The position numbers and the translations under genes are program-made. This document shows, one piece after another, positions 27,781-36,651 of a stretch of 46,254 bases of DNA (the first letter of the stretch is position 1; each line of letters starts with the position of its first letter). The notes under the pieces were generated by a model. The model was not told the DNA's origin and searched no databases. It saw only the letters and a list, made by a program, of their open reading frames with translations. Source of the stretch: Rhodoferax sp. GTDB taxonomy: Bacteria > Pseudomonadota > Gammaproteobacteria > Burkholderiales > Burkholderiaceae_C. The DNA is taken from positions 1 through 46,254 of the forward strand of contig NZ_JANXUQ010000113.1 in NCBI RefSeq assembly GCF_025356155.1, given 5' to 3'.

Positions 27781-28866
27781 ATGAGCGAATTTGACCATTT
27801 TCTAGGTACGCGACCTGTCAGCGAACAACATGCAGTTGATCTGGTTGCGCTCACTGCTTGGTTGGAAAAAAATCTTGCCGGATTTTCAGGGCCGCTGAGC
27901 GTGGAGATGTTCAAAGGCGGGCAATCCAACCCCACCTACAAAATCAACACACCCACCAAAAGTTATGTCATGCGGGCCAAGCCTGGCCCGGTTGCCAAGC
28001 TGTTGCCATCGGCGCATGCAGTCGAGCGCGAGTTCGCTGTTATGCATGGGCTGCAGGACACTGGTGTACCGGTACCGCACATGCACTGCTTGTGTGAGGA
28101 CGAATCGGTCATCGGCCGCGCCTTCTATGTTATGGAGTACATGCAAGGCCGTGTGTTGTGGGACCAATCCCTACCCGGTATGGACCGCAACCAACGGGGT
28201 GCCATTTACGACGAGATGAACCGAGTGATTGCGGCCTTGCACAAGGTAGATTTTGCAGGGCGTGGCTTGACAAACTATGGCAAACCTGGCAATTACTTCG
28301 AGCGGCAAATCGGCCGGTGGAGCAAGCAGTACACGGCCTCCATAACCCAACCCATTCCCGAAATGGAACAGTTGATGGAGTGGTTACCCAAGAACATTCC
28401 AGCTATGGCGCGTGATGACAGCATGGTTAGCATCGTGCATGGGGACTACCGCCTGGACAACCTGATGTTTGATATGGAGCAGCCACGTGTGATCGCAGTT
28501 TTGGACTGGGAGTTGTCCACACTAGGCCACCCACTGGCAGACTTCAGTTACCACTGCATGGCATGGCACATTCCGCCCGGGTCTTTCCGCGGCATTGAAG
28601 GGCTTGACTTCGAGGCTTTGGGCATCCCCAGCGAAGAGGAATACGTACGTCTTTATTGCGAGCGCACCGGGATTGCAACACCGGAGCAACTCAAAGCAGA
28701 CTGGAACTTCTACATGGCCTACAACATGTTCCGCATCGCGGCCATTTTGCAGGGTATTGCCAAACGCGTTGAAGCTGGCACCGCATCCAGTGCGCAAGCG
28801 GTCAGCTCGGCGGCTGGAGCAAAGCCATTGGCTCAAATAGCGTGGAAGTTTGCGCGCGCCGCCTGA
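27781..28866 (+). CDS. Phosphotransferase family protein (ACAD10/11 kinase type)
   Basis: A 361-residue aminoglycoside-phosphotransferase fold. KGGQSNPTYKI is the nucleotide loop, HGDYRLDNLMFD the catalytic loop and AVLDWELSTLGHPLADFSY the metal-binding segment. In animals this kinase domain is fused to an acyl-CoA dehydrogenase (ACAD10/11) and phosphorylates 4-hydroxyacyl-CoA before it is converted to an enoyl-CoA. Here it is a separate gene directly before an acyl-CoA dehydrogenase. A role in 4-hydroxy fatty acid breakdown is a reasonable inference. Antibiotic resistance is unlikely. Confidence 0.88.
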   Translation: MSEFDHFLGTRPVSEQHAVDLVALTAWLEKNLAGFSGPLSVEMFKGGQSNPTYKINTPTKSYVMRAKPGPVAKLLPSAHAVEREFAVMHGLQDTGVPVPHMHCLCEDESVIGRAFYVMEYMQGRVLWDQSLPGMDRNQRGAIYDEMNRVIAALHKVDFAGRGLTNYGKPGNYFERQIGRWSKQYTASITQPIPEMEQLMEWLPKNIPAMARDDSMVSIVHGDYRLDNLMFDMEQPRVIAVLDWELSTLGHPLADFSYHCMAWHIPPGSFRGIEGLDFEALGIPSEEEYVRLYCERTGIATPEQLKADWNFYMAYNMFRIAAILQGIAKRVEAGTASSAQAVSSAAGAKPLAQIAWKFARAA

Positions 28867-28903
28867 ATATTGAACCATTTTACAAAACACAAACGGAGAC
28901 CCT

Positions 28904-30154
28904 ATGGACTTTGACTACTCACCCAAAACAAAAGACCTTCAGGAACGCGTTCTGCGATTCATGGGCGAACATATCCACCCGGCTGAAAGTGCGTACCACG
29001 CCGAGATTGCCGCCAACACTGCCGCAGGCAAGCGTTGGACGCCTTTGCAAACCATTGAGAAGCTCAAGCCCAAGGCCCAAGCTGCGGGCTTGTGGAACCT
29101 GTTTCTACCCGTGGACAGCGCGCAGGCGTCTGGCTACCACGGCGCAGGATTGACCAACCAAGAGTACGCACCATTGGCCGAAATCATGGGCCGCGTCATG
29201 TGGTCAAGCGAAGTATTCAATTGCTCGGCGCCCGATACCGGCAACATGGAAACCATTGCACGCTATGGCTCTGAAGAAAACAAGACACGCTGGCTTAAAC
29301 CGCTGCTCGAAGGCCAGATTCGCTCTGCCTTTGCCATGACCGAGCCTGATGTTGCATCCAGCGATGCGACCAACATCGAAACACGCATCGAACGCCAAGG
29401 CGATGAGTACATCATCAATGGCCGCAAATGGTGGACATCAGGCGCGGGTGACCCTCGGTGCTCGGTCTACATCACCATGGGAAAGACAGACCCAGAGGCC
29501 CCCCGACACTCGCAACAAAGCATGGTGCTGGTACCGGCCAACACCAAGGGCATTACCGTGGTCCGACCTCTCAATGTCTTCGGTTACGACGATGCACCTC
29601 ACGGACATATGGAAGTGTTGTTTGAAGACGTTCGTGTACCTGTCAACAATATTTTGCTCGGCGAAGGCCGTGGATTCGAAATCGCCCAAGGCCGCCTTGG
29701 CCCTGGACGGATTCACCACTGCATGCGCCTGATTGGTCTGGCCGAACGCGCGCTGGAGTTGATGTGCAAACGGGCTTCGTCACGCATCGCTTTTGGCAAA
29801 CCGATCGCCGCCCAAACCGTGACCCAGGAACGCATTGCCGAAGCGCGTTGCAAGATCGATATGGCACGTTTGCTGACTCTCAAGGCAGCTTGGATGATGG
29901 ACATCGCTGGCAACAAGTTTGCAAAAAATGAGATCGCCATGATCAAGGTGGTCGCACCCACCATGGCCTGTGAAGTGATCGACTGGGCCATGCAGGTGCA
30001 CGGCGGTGCTGGTATGTGCGATGACTTCCCGCTTGCCTACAGCTACACCAACGCGCGTACGCTGCGCTTTGCGGACGGCCCCGACGAAGTTCACCGCAAC
30101 GCCATCGCAAAAGCGGAGCTGGGAAAATACGCCGTTAAACCCGCAACAGTCTAA
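28904..30154 (+). CDS. Acyl-CoA dehydrogenase
   Basis: FAD-dependent dehydrogenase of 416 residues. The N-terminal helical part leads to the FAD-binding [18 protein letters not shown] and [38 protein letters not shown] and the C-terminal [20 protein letters not shown] are conserved. The pattern matches the dehydrogenase half of ACAD10/11. The gene starts 37 bases after the kinase gene and its product probably acts with it on hydroxylated acyl-CoAs. The stop is followed by a hairpin at 30171-30199. Confidence 0.93.
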   Translation: MDFDYSPKTKDLQERVLRFMGEHIHPAESAYHAEIAANTAAGKRWTPLQTIEKLKPKAQAAGLWNLFLPVDSAQASGYHGAGLTNQEYAPLAEIMGRVMWSSEVFNCSAPDTGNMETIARYGSEENKTRWLKPLLEGQIRSAFAMTEPDVASSDATNIETRIERQGDEYIINGRKWWTSGAGDPRCSVYITMGKTDPEAPRHSQQSMVLVPANTKGITVVRPLNVFGYDDAPHGHMEVLFEDVRVPVNNILLGEGRGFEIAQGRLGPGRIHHCMRLIGLAERALELMCKRASSRIAFGKPIAAQTVTQERIAEARCKIDMARLLTLKAAWMMDIAGNKFAKNEIAMIKVVAPTMACEVIDWAMQVHGGAGMCDDFPLAYSYTNARTLRFADGPDEVHRNAIAKAELGKYAVKPATV

Positions 30155-30170
30155 AGCGGAGTAGGGGTTA

Positions 30171-30199
30171 CCAACGCCGTGCGGGCTGCACGGCGTTGG
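30171..30199. terminator. Hairpin between convergent acyl-CoA dehydrogenase and HD-GYP genes
   Basis: CCAACGCCGTGC pairs perfectly with GCACGGCGTTGG around GGGCT, a 12-base-pair stem. There is no T-run on either strand, so termination may need other factors. Confidence 0.55.
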
Positions 30200-30204
30200 C
30201 AGGA

Positions 30205-31446
30205 TCACCAATGCGCTCTATTAAATCCTGACCATAATTCGTTGAGGTCCGAGAACCGCCATTTGGCAGGGTCCTCGCGGCTCACAATCTTCTCGGTCAC
30301 GCCTGGCAGAGACAGGTCGATCACTTCTGACGGAATACGTAAATTCGATTTTGTAGAAAAGAATATCTTGACCGATGGCGTGGTCAGCGATTTTCCAGTC
30401 TGCTCCACAACCACACCCAAGCGGCCTGAAGTGAGCTTAACCAAAGACCCAATGGGGTAGATGCCCAAGCTCTTCACGAAAGCCTGGAATACTTTGCCGT
30501 CGAAATGGCCATTGGCCCACTCCGCCATCTTGCGCAAGGACTCAGCAGGGTCCCAACCCGATTTATAAGGACGATTGGAGGTGATGGCGTCATACACATC
30601 GCAGACAGCACCCATCTTGGCGAACAGGCTGATTTGGTCGGCCTTAAGCCCTTCGGGATAGCCAGACCCATCGGTCTTTTCATGGTGGTGCAGGCACACA
30701 TCCAGGATCAAGGGGTCAACATTGAGGCCGCCCAGTAGCAGCCTATGTCCTTCAGACGGGTGTGTCTTGATCACATTGAACTCGCTTGCTGTCAGCTTTC
30801 CGGGCTTGTTCAAGACATCCATAGGCATCAAGGCCTTGCCAATGTCATGCATCAGCCCTGCCATGCCAGCAGACCGTGTTTGCACCTCATCCAGGCCCAA
30901 TTGCTTAGCAAGACCAACCATCATGGCGCACACGGCGACAGAGTGCATATAGGTGTAGTCGTCCGCAGTCTTTAAGCGCGCCAGGCTGATGAGTGCCCCG
31001 GGATTGCGTGCGACCGAATCCGATATATCCTCAACCAACTGCTGCGCCCCACCAATGTCGACGGACTTCCCCATGCGGGCTTCCTGAAACATGGAGATAA
31101 CCGCCTGCTTGGATTGAAAACAGATCTTTGCCGCCCGCTCAAGCTCCGCACCGATGGACACTGGAGCGAGCTCGCGCTGCTCTGTGACGGCGAGTGTATG
31201 GAATTGTTCATCGACTTGTGCTTCGGAGTCGGTGTCCAAAACTGCGACTCCACCGCTGGCAATGTCGAGTCCTTTACTGGTGTCGATCCACACCTCCTTG
31301 ATGCTGCTTGCCTGGACAGCTCCTATATCCTTCGGGTCTGAGATGACGAAGCCGGTTCGCCAGAACGGATGCTCCATCCAAGAACCACAAAACTCCTTGA
31401 GATGCATTCCTACAGTGAGTTGCCCAACATTGATTTTCTTAAGCAT
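30205..31446 (-). CDS. HD-GYP domain protein with N-terminal DUF3391, probable cyclic di-GMP phosphodiesterase
   Basis: A 413-residue protein. Residues 1-110 (MLKKINVGQLTVGMHLKEFC onward) resemble DUF3391. The HD-GYP domain follows with MHSVAVCAMM, the metal-binding HDIGKALMPMDVLNKPGKL, and HHEKTDGSGYPEGL containing the GYP triad. This motif set is that of enzymes that degrade cyclic di-GMP. There is no membrane segment or receiver domain, so the input signal is unknown. Its start lies just downstream of the uncharacterised gene at 31554-32180 on the same strand. Confidence 0.9.
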   Translation of the reverse strand: MLKKINVGQLTVGMHLKEFCGSWMEHPFWRTGFVISDPKDIGAVQASSIKEVWIDTSKGLDIASGGVAVLDTDSEAQVDEQFHTLAVTEQRELAPVSIGAELERAAKICFQSKQAVISMFQEARMGKSVDIGGAQQLVEDISDSVARNPGALISLARLKTADDYTYMHSVAVCAMMVGLAKQLGLDEVQTRSAGMAGLMHDIGKALMPMDVLNKPGKLTASEFNVIKTHPSEGHRLLLGGLNVDPLILDVCLHHHEKTDGSGYPEGLKADQISLFAKMGAVCDVYDAITSNRPYKSGWDPAESLRKMAEWANGHFDGKVFQAFVKSLGIYPIGSLVKLTSGRLGVVVEQTGKSLTTPSVKIFFSTKSNLRIPSEVIDLSLPGVTEKIVSREDPAKWRFSDLNELWSGFNRAHW

Positions 31447-31553
31447 GTTGAGTGCACTGAGCCTTGTTAGCGGCTATAGGGGGGCACTTACGTCCAACGC
31501 GCAGGTAATGCTGGATGAGTAGCGGCCCAATTTCATCATTGCCATCCAGGCAA

Positions 31554-32180
31554 TCAATGCAGATGCCGTGGTTTGCGGCCACCACCGTGGCCACCATGGT
31601 TGCCGCCCGAGCCACTGGGAGGCTTGCCCAATGCGAGCGAACTGACGAGCGCATCAAACCGCTGTGTGAACAATTTATCCACTTCGCCTACAACGCCGCT
31701 CAATTCAGCACCGTCAAAATGGCGCTCCATCAGGCTGATTACGTCTTGCACCAATAAATCCCGCTGCACTTGCATGATGGCGGCCGGGTTGGGACCAACA
31801 AAAAGCATCAAGAAATCATCTCTTGATTCGGTTCCGGGTTGGCTATCTTCTTCATCAAAATCTGCGTCATAAAACGTGACTTCGATGGCTGCGCCAGCAT
31901 CTGCTATCTCGTTGAGATTCATGCAGAGTTCGTCCAAGGTCTGGCGAAAGTCATGATCGCCCGCGACAGTCCAACACATCTGCAACAAATGGTCGGGCGC
32001 TTCAAACTTGATACCCGGTTCATCCTCATAGGAACTATTCGCTCCATCGCTCAAAGAGCGCGCGCCCGCATACTTCCATAGCGGTTTGAGGGCGTCTTGT
32101 AACTGCTCAAACTGGACATCCGTGCGCAAGGCAACTTGACCATGGACATGGATTTCAAAGGGGGCGTTGTAGCGTGGCAT
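31554..32180 (-). CDS. Uncharacterised protein with glycine/histidine-rich tail
   Basis: A 208-residue cytoplasmic protein starting MPRYNAPFEIHVHGQVALRT. The sequence is acidic in the middle (FYDADFDEEDSQPGTESRDD) and ends in a Gly/His/Arg tail (GSGGNHGGHGGGRKPRHLH) that could bind metal or nucleic acid. It has a DFLMLFVGPNPAAIMQVQRDLLVQDV segment suggestive of a conserved helix-strand core. From memory a Burkholderiales-restricted family (possibly DUF6806) looks like this, but I cannot confirm it. It lies between tRNA-Leu and the HD-GYP gene. Confidence 0.75.
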   Translation of the reverse strand: MPRYNAPFEIHVHGQVALRTDVQFEQLQDALKPLWKYAGARSLSDGANSSYEDEPGIKFEAPDHLLQMCWTVAGDHDFRQTLDELCMNLNEIADAGAAIEVTFYDADFDEEDSQPGTESRDDFLMLFVGPNPAAIMQVQRDLLVQDVISLMERHFDGAELSGVVGEVDKLFTQRFDALVSSLALGKPPSGSGGNHGGHGGGRKPRHLH

Positions 32181-32211
32181 AGACTAAAGTGTAGTGGTGC
32201 TACTTACAAAA

Positions 32212-32304
32212 TGGTGCCCGAGACCGGAATCGAACCGGTATGCCCGTTATTCACGAAGCGGCGGATTTTAAGTCCGATGTGTCTACCTATTTCACCACTC
32301 GGGC
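32212..32304 (-). tRNA. tRNA-Leu (anticodon TAA)
   Basis: Acceptor stem GCCCGAG pairs with CTCGGGC, followed by A and an encoded CCA. The anticodon loop CTTAAAA gives TAA. A long variable arm (class II) and TTCGATTCC T-loop are present. Confidence 0.97.
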
Positions 32305-32324
32305 ACGATGGTCTATTGTGGAAC

Positions 32325-32358
32325 AAAAATGCCCCGCCAGCGGGTGTTGACGGGGCAT
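32325..32358 (-). terminator. Terminator-like hairpin between tRNA-Cys and tRNA-Leu
   Basis: On the minus strand ATGCCCCG pairs with CGGGGCAT and is followed by TTTTTG. It lies 16 bases after the tRNA-Cys 3' end. It may mark a processing point or an end of transcription. Confidence 0.65.
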
Positions 32359-32374
32359 GTATGACCAAAATATT

Positions 32375-32448
32375 TGGAGGCGCGGTCCGGAGTCGAACCG
32401 GACTAACCGGATTTGCAATCCGGGGCATAACCGCTTTGCTACCGCGCC
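32375..32448 (-). tRNA. tRNA-Cys (anticodon GCA)
   Basis: GGCGCGG pairs with CCGCGCC, followed by T and an encoded CCA, 74 bases in all. The anticodon loop TTGCAAA gives GCA. The GGTTCGACT T-loop is present. Confidence 0.97.
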
Positions 32449-32494
32449 ACTGTCTTCTGAAGTGCAGGGCCAATTTGGCCTCGGTCAATCGAAT

Positions 32495-32526
32495 AAAAAA
32501 GGGAAGCAATTAGCTTCCCTTTTTTT
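32495..32526. terminator. Perfect bidirectional terminator between tRNA-Gly and tRNA-Cys
   Basis: GGGAAGC-AATTA-GCTTCCC flanked by six A on the left and six or more T on the right. On the minus strand it follows tRNA-Gly directly, suggesting that the tRNA genes are not one simple transcript. Confidence 0.85.
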
Positions 32527-32532
32527 GCAATA

Positions 32533-32608
32533 TGGAGCGGGAAAAGAGGTTCGAACTCTCGACCTATACCTTGGCAAGGTATCGCTCTACCAACTGAGCT
32601 ATTCCCGC
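32533..32608 (-). tRNA. tRNA-Gly (anticodon GCC)
   Basis: GCGGGAA pairs with TTCCCGC, followed by T and an encoded CCA, 76 bases. The loop TTGCCAA gives anticodon GCC. Confidence 0.97.
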
Positions 32609-32622
32609 ATTTCAAGCCTCAA

Positions 32623-32628
32623 ATTATA
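32623..32628 (-). promoter_or_regulatory. -10 element of the tRNA-Gly promoter
   Basis: A perfect TATAAT on the minus strand ends 14 bases before the tRNA-Gly 5' end, in an A/T-rich stretch downstream of lon. No good -35 is seen at the right distance. Confidence 0.45.
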
Positions 32629-32698
32629 GCGTTTTTTTTTGTTTTTTGGGCTCACGCTTCTAAAAACCAAAAAGTTTTTGAAAACCATTGGCTGATCA

Positions 32699-35143
32699 TC
32701 AATGCTTGACGGGCTCCTGCAAATCCGCAATCGGCACGCTGGCGACCACCACAGGTGCAGCAACAACGACTTCTTCATCCGGCAGAGGTACGGGTTTCGA
32801 CTCCAATGCCAACTCCAACACCTTGTCTATCCAACGCACGGGAATAATCTCCAAGCCATTCTTGACGTTAGCCGGGATATCTTGGAGGTCCTTTGCATTG
32901 GCTTCGGGGATAAGTACCGTCTTGATCCCACCGCGTAATGCAGCCAGCAACTTCTCCTTCAAGCCACCGATCTCGGTTACCTCGCCCCGCAGGGTGATTT
33001 CGCCAGTCATGGCCACATCCCCACGTACCGGGATACCGGTCAAAGCGGACACGAATGCCGTAGTCATCGCAGCGCCAGCACTGGGGCCGTCTTTGGGTGT
33101 AGCACCATCTGGCACATGGATGTGAATGTCCTTTTTTTCGAAAATTTCATCCTTGATACCGAGACGGCGTGCGCGGCTGCGCACTACGGTGCGCGCAGCC
33201 TCGACGGACTCCTTCATCACGTCCCCCAGCGAGCCTGTGCGGGTAATAACACCCTTGCCGGGTGTCAGCGCAGCCTCAATGGTCAGCAGATCGCCACCCA
33301 CCTCAGTCCAGGCCAGTCCAACCACTTGTCCCACCTGGTTCTGCTGCTCCGCACGGCCATACGTGTATTTGCGCACACCCAAGTAATCATTCAAGTTGTC
33401 GGCAGTCACCACCACTTGCGGCTTGAGTTTCTTCAGCAGCAAACCCTTGACTACCTTGCGGCAAATCTTGGATAGTTCTCGCTCCAGCGAGCGCACGCCC
33501 GCTTCACGGGTGTAGTAGCGAACAATATCGCGTACAGCGTCTTCTGCAATAGACAACTCGGTGTCTTTGACACCGTTGTTCTTCATCTGTTTGGGCAGCA
33601 AATAGGTGATGGCGATATTGGTTTTTTCGTCTTCCGTGTAACCGGACAGTCGAATCACTTCCATGCGGTCCAGCAACGCCGACGGAATATTCATGGAGTT
33701 CGACGTGGCAACGAACATCACATCGCTCAGGTCGTAATCAACCTCAACGTAATGGTCGCCGAATTTGTGGTTCTGCTCGGGATCTAGAACCTCCAGCAAT
33801 GCGCTACTGGGATCGCCGCGGAAATCCGTACCGAGCTTGTCGATTTCATCCAACAAGAACAATGGATTGCGCGTGCCCACCTTGGACAGGCTTTGCAATA
33901 CCTTGCCGGGCATGGCGCCGATATAAGTACGGCGGTGACCACGGATCTCAGCTTCGTCGCGCATGCCGCCCAAAGCCATGCGCACGTATTTACGCCCCGT
34001 CGCCTTGGCGATGGACTGGCCTAGCGACGTCTTGCCAACTCCGGGAGGCCCCACCAAGCACAAAATAGGCGCCTTGAGTTTGTCGACCCGTTGCTGCACC
34101 GCGAGGTATTCCAGGATGCGGTCTTTGACCTTATCCAGCCCGTAGTGGTCTTCGTTCAGCACGGCCTCTGCATTGGCCAAGTTATGTTTGATCTTGGTCT
34201 TTGCAGTCCAAGGCAGCCCCACCAGTACATCGATGTAATTGCGTACCACGGTCGCCTCGGCCGACATGGGCGACATTAGCTTGAGCTTCTTCAGCTCGCC
34301 TTCGACCTTTTTGAGGGCCTCTTTGGGCATCTTGGCGGCCTTGATCTTTTTTTCGATCTCTTCTATGTCAGCGCCTTCTTCGCCCTCGCCCAATTCCTTC
34401 TGAATAGCCTTGACCTGTTCATTCAGATAAAAGTCGCGTTGGTTCTTTTCCATTTGGCGCTTCACGCGCCCCCGAATCTTCTTATCGACATTCAGGATAT
34501 CGACTTCGCGTTCAATTTGTTCGAACAAATTTTCCAAGCGATCTTTGACACTAGACAGGCCTAACACAGCCTGCTTGCTATCGAGCTTGAGCGGGAGATG
34601 CGCGGCAATAGTGTCGGCCAAGCGACCCGCATCGTCGATGCTGGAAATCGAGGTCAGAATCTCTGGCGGAATTTTTTTGTTCAGCTTGACGTACTGGTCA
34701 AACTGTTGCATCACCGCACGGCGCAAAGCCTCAACTTCACTGGCTTTGCCGCGACCCTTCTCAGGAAACTCCGGCAGGATCGCTATGGGCGTGATGTTGG
34801 CCGAAAAATAAGCTTCGCCTTCTTCGATCTTGTTGACCGCCGCACGTTGGTGTCCTTCGACCAGCACTTTGACCGTGCCGTCAGGCAGCTTCAGCATTTG
34901 TAGAATTGTAGATACGCAGCCCACATCGAACATATCGGAAACCAAAGGGTCATCTTTGGCGGCAGTTCTCTGCGCTACCAGCATGATGCGGCGGTCGGTT
35001 TCCATTGCGGCTTCCAGCGCTTTGATGCTCTTGGGCCGCCCCACAAACAAGGGGATGACCATATGTGGAAAAACGACCACATCGCGCAGGGGCAGCAGTG
35101 GCAAATCAATGGGAGTAGCAGGCAGCGGGGAATGGCCAGACAT
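32699..35143 (-). CDS. lon: ATP-dependent protease Lon
   Basis: Cytoplasmic AAA+ serine protease that degrades damaged and regulatory proteins. The 814 residues comprise the N-terminal LON domain (LPLLPLRDVVVFPHMVIPLFVG), coiled coil, ATPase with Walker A GPPGVGKTSLGQSIA (near residue 360) and FLLDEIDKLG, and the protease domain with catalytic Ser688 in DGPSAGAAM and Lys731 in IGGLKEKLLA. The C-terminal ~30 residues are a variable Val/Pro/Glu tail beyond the E. coli end. A sigma-32-like promoter lies upstream. It follows clpX on the same strand. Confidence 0.98.
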   Translation of the reverse strand: MSGHSPLPATPIDLPLLPLRDVVVFPHMVIPLFVGRPKSIKALEAAMETDRRIMLVAQRTAAKDDPLVSDMFDVGCVSTILQMLKLPDGTVKVLVEGHQRAAVNKIEEGEAYFSANITPIAILPEFPEKGRGKASEVEALRRAVMQQFDQYVKLNKKIPPEILTSISSIDDAGRLADTIAAHLPLKLDSKQAVLGLSSVKDRLENLFEQIEREVDILNVDKKIRGRVKRQMEKNQRDFYLNEQVKAIQKELGEGEEGADIEEIEKKIKAAKMPKEALKKVEGELKKLKLMSPMSAEATVVRNYIDVLVGLPWTAKTKIKHNLANAEAVLNEDHYGLDKVKDRILEYLAVQQRVDKLKAPILCLVGPPGVGKTSLGQSIAKATGRKYVRMALGGMRDEAEIRGHRRTYIGAMPGKVLQSLSKVGTRNPLFLLDEIDKLGTDFRGDPSSALLEVLDPEQNHKFGDHYVEVDYDLSDVMFVATSNSMNIPSALLDRMEVIRLSGYTEDEKTNIAITYLLPKQMKNNGVKDTELSIAEDAVRDIVRYYTREAGVRSLERELSKICRKVVKGLLLKKLKPQVVVTADNLNDYLGVRKYTYGRAEQQNQVGQVVGLAWTEVGGDLLTIEAALTPGKGVITRTGSLGDVMKESVEAARTVVRSRARRLGIKDEIFEKKDIHIHVPDGATPKDGPSAGAAMTTAFVSALTGIPVRGDVAMTGEITLRGEVTEIGGLKEKLLAALRGGIKTVLIPEANAKDLQDIPANVKNGLEIIPVRWIDKVLELALESKPVPLPDEEVVVAAPVVVASVPIADLQEPVKH

Positions 35144-35168
35144 GGGGGACCTTTTTGTTACCTGTTGA

Positions 35169-35196
35169 ATATGGACTGTGAATCCTGAATTTCAAG
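35169..35196 (-). promoter_or_regulatory. Sigma-32 (heat shock) promoter of lon
   Basis: On the minus strand CTTGAAA, a 15-base spacer and CCATAT match the heat shock consensus CTTGAAA / CCCCATNT. The -10 ends about 25 bases before the lon ATG. Heat induction of lon is known in E. coli. Confidence 0.65.
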
Positions 35197-35248
35197 CGAT
35201 CTGCCATTATCAAAGCAGTGATCGCCTAAATATCCCGATATTCCAGCA

Positions 35249-35270
35249 CAAAAGCCCGTCAAATCGGGCT
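35249..35270 (-). terminator. Intrinsic terminator after clpX
   Basis: On the minus strand AGCCCG-ATTTGA-CGGGCT is followed by TTTTG, 18 bases after the clpX stop. It separates clpX from lon. Confidence 0.75.
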
Positions 35271-35287
35271 CTTCTGTTGAACAAGTA

Positions 35288-36553
35288 TCACGCTTTCTTA
35301 GCGATCTCTCGGTACACCAATAGCGGGGGCTTGTTTTCGTCAATGGTGGACTCGTCAACCACCACTTTTTCGACATTGCTGGCGTTGGGCAGTTCGTACA
35401 TGGTGTCAATCAGGGATTGCTCCAAAATCGAGCGCAATCCACGGGCACCTGTCTTGCGCGCCAACGCCTTCCTGGCGATAGCTTTCAAGGCCGAAGGACG
35501 GATCTCCAGCTCAGCGCCTTCCATAGCCAGCAACTTGGTGTACTGCTTGACCAGTGCGTTCTTGGGTTCAGTCAGAATCTGAACCAAGGCATCTTCAGTA
35601 AGTTCAGCCAACGCGGCGATAACTGGCATACGCCCGACCAATTCAGGAATCAGGCCGAATTTGATCAAATCCTCGGGCTCCACCTCTTTGAACATATCGG
35701 TCAGGCTGCGTTGCTGCTTGCTTTTCACTGTCGCACCAAAGCCCATACCAGATGCCTGGGTACGGTTCTCGATGACCTTCTCCAAGCCCGAAAAGGCGCC
35801 GCCGCAAATGAACAGAATGTTCGTCGTGTCGATCTGAACAAAATCCTGATTAGGATGTTTGCGACCGCCCTGGGGCGGAACACTGGCCATGGTTCCTTCA
35901 ATCAGCTTTAGCAAGGCCTGCTGGACACCTTCGCCCGACACATCGCGGGTGATGGACGGGTTGTCTGATTTACGGGAAATTTTGTCGATTTCGTCGATAT
36001 AGACAATGCCGCGCTGCGCACGCTCTACTTCGTAGTTGCAGCTCTGCAGCAGTTTGAGAACAATGTTTTCCACGTCCTCGCCAACATAGCCCGCCTCGGT
36101 CAGCGTAGTAGCGTCAGCCATCACGAAGGGCACATCCAGCATGCGCGCCAAAGTCTGTGCCAGCAAGGTTTTACCTGAGCCGGTCGGGCCAATCAGCAAA
36201 ATATTGCTTTTTGCCAATTCCACTTCGTCTTTCTTGGCTTTCTCCTTATGCCGCAAGCGCTTGTAGTGGTTGTAGACCGCAACAGCCAATGTACGCTTGG
36301 CAGGCTCCTGACCAATAACGTAGTTGTCCAGATTGGCTTTAATTTCGGATGGCGTTGGTAATTCGCCCTTGGGGTCCTTGCCTTCGGTGGTCGCAGGCAA
36401 TTCATCACGAATGATTTCGTTGCACAGCTCTATGCACTCATCGCACACAAAAACGGAAGGGCCAGCGATCAGTTTTTTGACTTCGTGCTGGCTCTTGCCG
36501 CAAAAAGAGCAATACAGGGTTTTTTCGCTGGAGGAGCCTTTTTTCTCGGCCAT
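35288..36553 (-). CDS. clpX: ATP-dependent Clp protease ATPase subunit ClpX
   Basis: AAA+ unfoldase that partners ClpP. The N-terminal zinc domain has [12 protein letters not shown] and CDECIELC (four Cys). Walker A is [15 protein letters not shown] and Walker [13 protein letters not shown]. The 421-residue form begins MAEKKGSSS at 36553; a longer open frame upstream has no family resemblance. The ClpP-docking loop reads [11 protein letters not shown], with Met where most ClpX have Ile (IGF). It follows clpP by 98 bases with a hairpin between. Confidence 0.97.
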   Translation of the reverse strand: MAEKKGSSSEKTLYCSFCGKSQHEVKKLIAGPSVFVCDECIELCNEIIRDELPATTEGKDPKGELPTPSEIKANLDNYVIGQEPAKRTLAVAVYNHYKRLRHKEKAKKDEVELAKSNILLIGPTGSGKTLLAQTLARMLDVPFVMADATTLTEAGYVGEDVENIVLKLLQSCNYEVERAQRGIVYIDEIDKISRKSDNPSITRDVSGEGVQQALLKLIEGTMASVPPQGGRKHPNQDFVQIDTTNILFICGGAFSGLEKVIENRTQASGMGFGATVKSKQQRSLTDMFKEVEPEDLIKFGLIPELVGRMPVIAALAELTEDALVQILTEPKNALVKQYTKLLAMEGAELEIRPSALKAIARKALARKTGARGLRSILEQSLIDTMYELPNASNVEKVVVDESTIDENKPPLLVYREIAKKA

Positions 36554-36596
36554 GTGACGCTTGCCTTTTCGGTTGATGTCCGAATGATACTCAAAT

Positions 36597-36629
36597 AAAA
36601 AACGGTGCTTGCATCGCCGCAAAGCACCG
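36597..36629 (-). terminator. Hairpin with T-run between clpP and clpX
   Basis: On the minus strand CGGTGCTT pairs with AAGCACCG around an 11-base loop and is followed by six T. It would end or attenuate the clpP transcript before clpX, so clpX may need its own promoter or read-through. Confidence 0.8.
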
Positions 36630-36651
36630 CCGTAAGAACTAGCCCGCTCGC

